DNA of 5,322 nucleotides from an uncultured Armatimonadota bacterium (GTDB lineage Bacteria; Armatimonadota; Armatimonadia; Armatimonadales; Armatimonadaceae): NCBI GenBank assembly GCA_903915615.1, contig CAIWTR010000680.1, forward strand, positions 1 to 5,322. Direction: 5' to 3'. Below the pieces are notes generated by a model. That model made no database searches, was not told the DNA's origin, and worked only from the letters and a program-made list of their open reading frames with translations. The position numbers and the translations under genes are program-made. The number at the start of each line of letters is the position of its first letter. Within the stretch, counting starts at the first letter, position 1. Positions 1 through 5,322 of this stretch are shown here, piece after piece.

Positions 1-1
1 A

Positions 2-1261
2 GATGACGCGGTAACGACAACCGTTACCGTTGAGGAAACAGAATCCGGTATCAAGGCAACAACGGACCTCGTTACCGTTCCTGTCGGACTTGGCACAGGG
101 CCTTGGCCTCGTTTCCATGGCACAAACCAGAATTCTGGAATTGCCGTGGATGCTGCACCTATCAACACAACCCCATCTGTGGTTGCTGGATGGGAGACAG
201 CTAGCGTTGGCGCTGCTGTTGAATTCTCAAGTCCTGTGATTGCCAAGAATGGTGATGTCTACGTTGGCGCCCTCAATGGTCGCCTGTATGCGTTTGCATC
301 AAATGGGTCTGTAAAGTGGTCCTTCCAAACCGGAGGAGCTATTCAGGCAACTCCATTGATTGGTAAGGATGGAACTGTCTACATCGGTTCTTCCGATGGC
401 TTTATGTACGCGATTCAGGATCTTGGTACATCCGGACGCCGTGCGTGGGCATACAAGACCGCCGGACCTGTTACAAGCAGCCCTGTCATTGACAAGGGTG
501 GCTACCTGTACTTCGCATCTTCCGATACGGACAACCGTGTCATCGGTGTAGATGCGCTCAGTGGAACAGCGAAGAGAACGCCTGCTGGAACCCCTTGGGT
601 CTTCACAGCGAGCGCCGGTATCCAAGGGGGCCTCGCGCTCTCAGCGGATGAGTCATCGGTTGTGCTTGGCGATGTAAATGGAAACGTTTACTCTGTCAAT
701 ACATCAACTGCTGTATCTGCTTGGACCTATAGCACCGGTAGCGTTGTCTACTCTGCAGCTCCATTGATTGCCACCATTGGTGGACAAGCAGCGGTTGTTG
801 TTGGAACAACCGAAGGCAAGCTTCACGCAATCTCACTGACGTCTGGTACATCCGTTTGGGCGGATGCTGTCGATCTGGAAGGACAAATCTACTCCAGCGC
901 GGCAGTCAGCCCTGATGGAACCACCATTTACGTTGCGACGTTTGATAACACATCCGGGCTTGATCGTAGCCGTGTGCTTGCTATCAATGCCGCTGATGGA
1001 ATGCACAAGTGGAATACGGCTTCGTTGCCGTCGTTCAACCCTGGCTTTACAAGCTCACCTGTCGTTTCATTCGATGGCAGTAAGCTCTACATCGGTTGCT
1101 ACGATGGAAAGCTCTACGGAGTGAACACCACCGATGGAAGCGTTGCATGGGCATATGCGCCGACAGCACCTGGTGAATACTTCGACTCATCTCCTGCGAT
1201 TGGAGCGGACGGAACACTCTACATTGGTGGAGTATCCGGTACGTTCTACGCGGTGAAGTAG
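2..1261 (+). CDS. PQQ-like eight-bladed beta-propeller protein, 5' end outside window
   Basis: The frame is open from the left edge to the TAG at 1259-1261, so the N-terminus is missing; 419 residues are visible. The in-frame GTG at 146 is not a credible start because conserved sequence lies upstream of it. Visible residues 1-28 are Thr/Val rich and resemble the last strands of a bacterial Ig-like domain (inference). Residues 34-46 (PWPRFHGTNQNSG) match the W-P-x-F...N/H...G lead-in typical of PQQ-like propellers. Blades with the SSP-x-I...G-x-VY-x-G...DG-x-LYA...W pattern start near residues 75, 114, 157, 207, 248, 295, 349 and 394. The eighth lacks its Trp strand, which the N-terminal segment around VVAGW probably supplies, closing the ring. 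The fold is shared by BamB and quinoprotein dehydrogenases, but no cofactor or catalytic residues can be assigned, so binding or scaffolding outside the cytoplasm is likeliest. It is probably co-transcribed with the next gene. Confidence 0.9.
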   Translation, partial: DDAVTTTVTVEETESGIKATTDLVTVPVGLGTGPWPRFHGTNQNSGIAVDAAPINTTPSVVAGWETASVGAAVEFSSPVIAKNGDVYVGALNGRLYAFASNGSVKWSFQTGGAIQATPLIGKDGTVYIGSSDGFMYAIQDLGTSGRRAWAYKTAGPVTSSPVIDKGGYLYFASSDTDNRVIGVDALSGTAKRTPAGTPWVFTASAGIQGGLALSADESSVVLGDVNGNVYSVNTSTAVSAWTYSTGSVVYSAAPLIATIGGQAAVVVGTTEGKLHAISLTSGTSVWADAVDLEGQIYSSAAVSPDGTTIYVATFDNTSGLDRSRVLAINAADGMHKWNTASLPSFNPGFTSSPVVSFDGSKLYIGCYDGKLYGVNTTDGSVAWAYAPTAPGEYFDSSPAIGADGTLYIGGVSGTFYAVK

Positions 1262-1278
1262 GGAATGGAAGCGATGCG

Positions 1279-1284
1279 AAAGGA
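1279..1284 (+). promoter_or_regulatory. Shine-Dalgarno deciding the start of the Asp-box gene
   Basis: AAAGGA sits 7 bases before the ATG at 1292. The other in-frame ATGs have poorer sites. The ATG at 1265 has only GGGA (1261-1264) touching it. The ATG at 1274 has the same GGGA at 9 bases, or GGAAG too close at 2 bases. The site therefore favours 1292, which also gives a compact signal peptide. Confidence 0.6.
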
Positions 1285-1291
1285 TCTACGA

Positions 1292-4200
1292 ATGCGGAAT
1301 ATATCCATGGTGGCCATTATGGCCACCGTCGGAATGGCAGCCCTCGCCGGACCTGCAAACGCTCAGTTTGCTGGCAGTGACGCTGCAGCTTATCAAAAGG
1401 CACTCGAGCTGAAGGCTCGGATGAAACCTGCTGATCACCTTGCAACGCGAGCCATCCCGAAGGCGGGTGGTTCACGTGCTGGTGGGCTCAACCTCATCTA
1501 CACACAGAATCGCTGGGAAGCGGTTGGACCAACGTTTATGAGTCCAACGAACCGGAATCAGCAAGGCCCGGCGACGTCCTATGTGACAGGACGTATCAAC
1601 CAGGTCGCGTATGACAACCGGAATGTTGGAACCTACTACGCGGCGACGGCAGGCGGTGGAGTATGGAAGACGGCGGATAGCGGCCAATCCTGGTCACCGC
1701 TGTCGGACTTTTCATTCCCAACCCTGATGACCAGCTCGGTTGCAGTCGATCCAGTTAACTCTCGGATTCTGTATGTGGGCTTGGGTGATGCCAACTTCTT
1801 TAATCACAGTTTTGGCTCCCTGTCGACACCTGTGCAGGTCGGCAACTATATGTCGACCGGAATCATGAAGTCCGTCAACGGTGGTGTAACCTGGGTGAAT
1901 GTCGGGCGTGCTCAAATGGGCGGCTCTGCAGTGACATCCATTGTTGTCGATCCGGAAAACGCAAAGGTTGTCATTGCGGGTACACGCAACGGTAATGCTG
2001 CAGGAGCGCTCTGGCGTTCCGTTGATGGTGGAACAACTTGGGCAAACGTGACGCCTGCCGGTGTCTCGGGCGTCTGGACAAATGTTTCCGTCTATAAGCC
2101 ATACACCAACGGTAAGTTGACTGGCCTTGTCAACGGAATGCTCGTTCCAATCAAGCGACCAATCTACGCATCCTGTGGTGGACGTGGAATCTATCGTAGC
2201 GAAGATTCTGGTGCGACATGGACCAGAATCAATGCTCCATTACAGCTCAACTCCGCTGCACTGCTGCCTGGTTACAGCTTGATGGCTGTTCCAAGTGCGA
2301 CGAATGAAAAGGTTGTCTTTGTTGTTGATGGCAATGCTGCCTATTCTGACGGTCGTGTCTTCAAGGGAATCCGAAAGACACTGGCTGGTCAGGATACGTA
2401 CGAATGGTCAGATGTAACAGGTAACTTCCCAACAAACGATGGTCTCTCGAACAACTGGGCAACATCGGACTATGCCAATGCATTCTCCGTTAGTCCAATT
2501 TCGACCAGATCCGGCTGGGATGATTTGCTCCTTGTAGGAACATCCACCATCGCATCGTCTGAAATGGCTGCTCGTGAGTGGGTGGATCAGGCATCTTCAA
2601 TCCGGACGACCGCCAAGGTTCATATCCGCCAACACGACATCCGCTACAATCCGTTCAACTTCTCGAAGTCGCTGATTGCAAACGATGGCGGTTTGGTTGA
2701 AATGGACTACACGGATGCGACCACTCCGGCGACATTCAGCGACCAGCTTGCAGGAACCATTACTGCGACCCAGTTCAATGGTGCAAGTGTTAACACATTT
2801 GATGTCACTGACATGTTTGGCGGCACACCGACGATTGGCTACGGTCGACTCAACGGTGATGTGTGGACGGCTACCGTCATCACGCCAGCGCCCGGTGCAC
2901 CACCTTTGTACAACTTTGGAAAATCGGCAATTGCTTTGCCTACCTCCATTGCTGAAACGACTCCTCCACGCTACATGCTTGGTGCGGGTCTGGACACGGG
3001 TGGGGTGTTTGTTTCGAGAAACCGTGCACAGTCGTTCTCATCCATTATTCCTGTTCAAATAGGGGTTAATGCATCGGGGCAACCGCTGTACAACTTTCCG
3101 TACGACGCAACGACGGACAATAGTGTAATCAATGCATTCCAATCCGCAACCGCATCCTTTGCGCCGATTGTCGTAGACAAAAATGCGACAACTGCTCAAG
3201 GTGATGTTGCCGGACAGCTGGTTCGTCCTGTTTACACAGGTGGAACACAGCTTTGGCGCTACGACCCTGCTCCTGCGTTCAAGCCAATCCCAAGCGGATC
3301 GACTGAACTTCCAGGACGTCAGGGACAATGGCGCCCAGTGGGTGCTCAGACATTCCCTGCTGGCATTTCAGCGATCACTGAGGCAGGTACGAGCTACTCT
3401 CCTCTTAGTGCTGGAAAGCGTCTGTTTGTTGGGACACGTGATGGCAAGCTGTATGTGACAGCAGATATCGGTGGATCCAACTCTGGACATCTCTTTGACC
3501 AGACGAGCAATGCACTGCAGCCAACGTGGCGTGAAATCACTGCCACACAGTTTGGTGGCAGACCGGTCACTGGTATCTCAGTCAATCCTCTGAACACGGG
3601 AGACGTCCTTGTATGTCTCGGCGGTTCGGCAGTTGCTGGATTCTCTGGTCGTGTTTACCGATGTCAGGACATCACGGCTCAGAACATTGTCTTCACAGAC
3701 CAGAGCGGTCTTGCAGACACAACTGAAACGTCATACACCCGACTTCCAGATGTGCCTGCTTACGCATTGGTTCGTGAAGCCAAGGATCCAATCAACACTT
3801 GGTACCTTGCTACGGAAATCGGTGTCTTTACGACAAACGACAAGGGTTCAACCTGGTCGGATGCCGGTACACCGTTGAAGCTTCCATTGGTTCCTGTTAC
3901 ATCCCTTGAATACATCCCTGAAGTTCCAGGCAATGAAGCCGTAAGTGGTTACCTTGCTGTGTCAACATACGGACGTGGTGCATTCAAGTTTGACATCAAG
4001 AATCTGGTCGAGACACGTACCGCTCCGTCATTGTCTGCAACCTATTCCCTCAGTCGTTCCGGCAACAGGATCTATGCTGTTGTGACGCTGAAGAATGCTG
4101 ACAACACGGTTGCAAACCCAGTGGGACCAGCTGAGAACGTAAAGATCACAGCTGCGAACATCACCGTTGCACAGACTGCCTCCAATACCATCACGGCAGT

Positions 4201-4372
4201 TCCTGTAGACCTCACTACCATCGGTGTAGGCAAGTCCAAGTCAAGTGCACTTGACTTCAATGGAAATGTCGGCAAGGCTGGTACTCTGGCTAACGTACGT
4301 GTGAACTGGTCTTATCGCTTCAACGATGTGACCTACACCGGTTCAACAACATGGCGGACACGTCTTCCATAA
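1292..4372 (+). CDS. Secreted Asp-box (BNR) beta-propeller protein with C-terminal beta-sandwich
   Basis: The product is 1026 residues from the ATG at 1292, chosen for its Shine-Dalgarno; ATGs at 1265 and 1274 would add 9 or 6 residues. Residues 1-24 form a signal peptide (short basic start, hydrophobic core, cleavage after ANA before Q25), so the protein is exported. Asp-box motifs S/T-x-D/N-x-G-x-T/S-W occur at residues 127-134, 194-201, 243-250, 303-310 and 848-855, with a degenerate one (SRNRAQSF) at 575-582. HIRQHD at 444-449 followed by NDGG at 464-467 matches the H-x3-H...NDGG core of sortilin/VPS10-like BNR proteins. TYGRGAF at 892-898 resembles the usual last-blade GRG motif. About 800 residues of repeats would suit two propellers. 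Residues 904-1026 look like a CARDB-like beta-sandwich, perhaps for surface attachment (inference). GH74 xyloglucanase or sialidase activity cannot be supported. Substrate and role are unknown. The gene probably shares an operon with the upstream propeller gene and ends at a strong terminator. Confidence 0.92.
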   Translation: MRNISMVAIMATVGMAALAGPANAQFAGSDAAAYQKALELKARMKPADHLATRAIPKAGGSRAGGLNLIYTQNRWEAVGPTFMSPTNRNQQGPATSYVTGRINQVAYDNRNVGTYYAATAGGGVWKTADSGQSWSPLSDFSFPTLMTSSVAVDPVNSRILYVGLGDANFFNHSFGSLSTPVQVGNYMSTGIMKSVNGGVTWVNVGRAQMGGSAVTSIVVDPENAKVVIAGTRNGNAAGALWRSVDGGTTWANVTPAGVSGVWTNVSVYKPYTNGKLTGLVNGMLVPIKRPIYASCGGRGIYRSEDSGATWTRINAPLQLNSAALLPGYSLMAVPSATNEKVVFVVDGNAAYSDGRVFKGIRKTLAGQDTYEWSDVTGNFPTNDGLSNNWATSDYANAFSVSPISTRSGWDDLLLVGTSTIASSEMAAREWVDQASSIRTTAKVHIRQHDIRYNPFNFSKSLIANDGGLVEMDYTDATTPATFSDQLAGTITATQFNGASVNTFDVTDMFGGTPTIGYGRLNGDVWTATVITPAPGAPPLYNFGKSAIALPTSIAETTPPRYMLGAGLDTGGVFVSRNRAQSFSSIIPVQIGVNASGQPLYNFPYDATTDNSVINAFQSATASFAPIVVDKNATTAQGDVAGQLVRPVYTGGTQLWRYDPAPAFKPIPSGSTELPGRQGQWRPVGAQTFPAGISAITEAGTSYSPLSAGKRLFVGTRDGKLYVTADIGGSNSGHLFDQTSNALQPTWREITATQFGGRPVTGISVNPLNTGDVLVCLGGSAVAGFSGRVYRCQDITAQNIVFTDQSGLADTTETSYTRLPDVPAYALVREAKDPINTWYLATEIGVFTTNDKGSTWSDAGTPLKLPLVPVTSLEYIPEVPGNEAVSGYLAVSTYGRGAFKFDIKNLVETRTAPSLSATYSLSRSGNRIYAVVTLKNADNTVANPVGPAENVKITAANITVAQTASNTITAVPVDLTTIGVGKSKSSALDFNGNVGKAGTLANVRVNWSYRFNDVTYTGSTTWRTRLP
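1307..1329 (+). repeat. Inverted repeat (hairpin) in signal-peptide codons
   Basis: GGTGGCCAT (1309-1317) and ATGGCCACC (1319-1327) are perfect reverse complements around one base. The arms extend by a U-G wobble (1308/1328) and an A-T pair (1307/1329). In mRNA this could form an 8-10 bp stem with a 3-base loop about 15 bases downstream of the chosen ATG. It encodes MVAIMATVG of the signal peptide. An effect on translation is possible but unproven, and a chance dyad of this size in 5 kb is not rare. Confidence 0.45.
4238..4257. repeat. Perfect 20-bp palindrome inside the Asp-box gene
   Basis: AAGTCAAGTG (4238-4247) is followed directly by its reverse complement CACTTGACTT (4248-4257). It lies in frame and encodes K-S-S-A-L-D plus part of the next codon in the C-terminal beta-sandwich, about 110 bases before the stop. 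As RNA it could make an 8-bp stem with a TGCA loop, but no T-run follows, so it is not a terminator. Function is unknown. Confidence 0.5.
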
Positions 4373-4393
4373 GCGTTAGGTTCTGAATGCGAC

Positions 4394-4423
4394 AAGGCCC
4401 CGGGGAAACCCGGGGCCTTTTTT
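4394..4423 (+). terminator. Rho-independent terminator after the Asp-box gene
   Basis: An 11-bp perfect stem pairs AAGGCCCCGGG (4394-4404) with CCCGGGGCCTT (4409-4419) around a GAAA loop, a stable GNRA-type tetraloop. A run of six T (4418-4423) follows, partly within the stem. It begins 21 bases after the TAA at 4370-4372. It should end transcripts of the two propeller genes and insulate uvrC. Confidence 0.95.
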
Positions 4424-4561
4424 GTTCTTGACTTTCCATTCCTTTGGTTGATGTATTGATCATCAAAAGCTAGGCAAATCGTGCATCTATTGCCGTAGTC
4501 ATAGAGCAATATCATTGTCTGTCCGCATCCAAGAGGGCCTTACTAGGTAGAATAGGCGCGG
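4424..4561 (+). other. Intergenic leader upstream of uvrC
   Basis: No coding frame with support was found here. The stretch holds two small dyads: TTGATG/CATCAA (4448-4453 and 4461-4466, 7-base loop), and CTAGGCAA/TTGCCgTAG (4470-4477 and 4490-4498, one bulged base). It also holds weak promoter-like hexamers. The ribosome site for uvrC is poor: AGG at 4554-4556, 5 bases before the ATG. An in-frame stop at 4553-4555 rules out any longer uvrC start. Confidence 0.5.
4490..4515 (+). promoter_or_regulatory. Weak candidate promoter for uvrC
   Basis: TATCAT at 4510-4515 differs from TATAAT at one position and would give a leader of about 40 bases. The best -35-like hexamer nearby, TTGCCG at 4490-4495, is only 14 bases away, shorter than the usual 16-18. 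A second -35-like hexamer, TTGACT at 4428-4433, has no good -10 at normal spacing. Some promoter is expected here because a strong terminator lies just upstream, but its exact position is uncertain. Confidence 0.2.
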
Positions 4562-5322
4562 ATGAATGATGTCTACAACCCGCTGACCCTAACCGAAAAG
4601 CTGAAGAACCTCCCAACGCAACCGGGCTGTTATCTTCACAAGGACAAGGATGGCACCATCCTCTATGTCGGCAAAGCCATCAACCTCAGAAATCGCGTCC
4701 GGTCCTATTTCCAGAAGAGTGCGAATCACTCACCTAAAACGCGGCGGATGGTTGCTCAGGTGGCGGACCTCGACTGGGTTGTCACCGATAGTGAGCTCGA
4801 AGCGCTTATTCTTGAATGCAACCTGATCAAGAAACATCAGCCGAAGTACAACGTTCGTCTCCGGGATGATAAACACTATCCTTACCTGATGCTAACGACA
4901 TCGGAGCAGTTCCCACGCCTGATCATCACGCGAAAAGTAAAGCAGGGGGATGGCAATCGCTACTTTGGTCCATTTACAAATTCTGGAGCCGTAAGTCAAA
5001 CACTAACCCTTGTCTATCGACTCTTTCCGCTCGTGACATGTAGAAAGACGTGGACAAACATCCCGGAACAAAAGCCATGCCTCTATTACCACATGGGCCG
5101 ATGTCCGGAAGCACCGTGTGCAGGCCTTGCCGATCGTGAACGCTACCTCCAGGCTGTTTCCGATGTTGAGCTCTTTCTGTCAGGGCGCCAGGAGCCTCTG
5201 GTGAAGAAACTAAAGTCTGACATGGAGTCAGCCGCGGATAGGCTGGAATTCGAGCGTGCGGCAAAGCTTCGCGATCAGGTAAATGCCCTCCAGACCATTG
5301 TTGAACGCCAAAAGGTCGTCAA
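4562..5322 (+). CDS. uvrC: UvrABC excision nuclease subunit C, 3' end outside window
   Basis: UvrC makes both incisions around a DNA lesion after UvrA/UvrB loading in nucleotide excision repair, in the cytoplasm. The first 253 residues are visible, out of roughly 600 expected. The ATG at 4562 is the only reasonable start, since a stop in frame lies at 4553-4555. The GIY-YIG nuclease domain covers about residues 18-97, with GCY at 22-24, YVG at 35-37, the probable catalytic Arg at R45 (in NLRNRVRSYF) and the metal-binding Glu at E85 (in EALILECNLIKK). RYFGPF follows at 133-138. Cysteines C160, C173, C181 and C186 match the four ligands of the UvrC iron-sulfur cluster. The last pair is spaced CPEAPC, one residue longer than the CLGPC spacing of E. 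coli. The UVR motif that binds UvrB occupies about residues 212-250 (core LEFERAAKLRDQV). The C-terminal RNase H-like nuclease and helix-hairpin-helix regions lie beyond the window. The gene is probably transcribed on its own from the leader. Confidence 0.97.
   Translation, partial: MNDVYNPLTLTEKLKNLPTQPGCYLHKDKDGTILYVGKAINLRNRVRSYFQKSANHSPKTRRMVAQVADLDWVVTDSELEALILECNLIKKHQPKYNVRLRDDKHYPYLMLTTSEQFPRLIITRKVKQGDGNRYFGPFTNSGAVSQTLTLVYRLFPLVTCRKTWTNIPEQKPCLYYHMGRCPEAPCAGLADRERYLQAVSDVELFLSGRQEPLVKKLKSDMESAADRLEFERAAKLRDQVNALQTIVERQKVV

Noticed and set aside
9..29. CGGTAACG/CGTTACCG hairpin, and a second CGTTACCGTT copy at 70-79
   Set aside because: Both copies encode Val-Thr-Val in the same frame of a Thr/Val-rich stretch, so codon repetition explains them.
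127..138. 12-bp palindrome CCAGAATTCTGG
   Set aside because: About one palindrome of this size is expected by chance in a window of this length; it lies inside coding sequence.
146..148. GTG as the start of the PQQ-like protein
   Set aside because: The frame is open to the window edge, and the conserved propeller lead-in PWPRFHG lies upstream of this GTG.
792..812. 8-bp hairpin CGGTTGTT/AACAACCG with a 5-base loop
   Set aside because: It lies mid-gene with no T-run and is of a size expected by chance; the Val/Gly/Thr codons account for it.
2..1261. Calling the first gene bamB or a PQQ-dependent dehydrogenase
   Set aside because: Only the propeller fold is shared. There are no visible cofactor ligands or cytochrome motif, and the neighbourhood is not that of bamB.
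1292..4372. GH74 xyloglucanase or sialidase assignment
   Set aside because: Asp boxes are structural and occur in many non-enzymatic propellers; I could not identify the catalytic residues of either family.
4333..4515. Reverse-strand reading frame across the terminator region
   Set aside because: Its product is arbitrary, it crosses the terminator and the end of the Asp-box gene, and it has no ribosome site or recognisable motif.
4974..5264. Reverse-strand reading frame inside uvrC
   Set aside because: It is antisense to well-conserved uvrC sequence and shows no recognisable protein features.

Overview
The window looks like ordinary bacterial chromosome: two adjacent same-strand genes for large exported beta-propeller proteins, a strong rho-independent terminator, and the first 253 codons of uvrC on the same strand. 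Base composition is close to 50% G+C. Codon use looks even across the three genes, and I see no mobile element, CRISPR array, tRNA or rRNA. The organism cannot be named with confidence. Large secreted PQQ-like and Asp-box propeller proteins, one ending in a CARDB-like beta-sandwich tail, would fit Armatimonadota (Fimbriimonadia-like) or a similar envelope-rich phylum. That is a guess from protein style, not a placement.

Layout. Positions 2-1261 hold the 3' part of a gene whose start lies before the window. Its visible product is the last two strands of a probable Ig-like domain followed by a complete-looking eight-bladed PQQ-like propeller. Thirty bases later, behind a good Shine-Dalgarno, comes a 1026-residue secreted protein (1292-4372). 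It has a signal peptide, Asp-box (BNR) repeats in at least two clusters, an H-x3-H...NDGG core and a C-terminal beta-sandwich. A GC-rich hairpin with a GAAA loop and a T-run ends this unit at 4394-4423. About 140 bases of leader with weak promoter-like elements and two small dyads precede uvrC at 4562, which runs off the 3' edge.

How the parts work together. The two propeller genes are probably co-transcribed, since there is no terminator between them and the gap is short, and both products probably act outside the cytoplasm. Neither has a recognisable catalytic signature, so binding or scaffolding is the conservative reading. UvrC is a cytoplasmic DNA-repair nuclease, functionally unrelated and separated by the terminator.

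The more unusual signals are modest: a perfect 20-bp palindrome inside the second gene, a hairpin in its signal-peptide codons, one extra residue in the UvrC iron-sulfur cysteine motif, and the unassigned architecture of the Asp-box protein. I found no convincing new multi-gene system.
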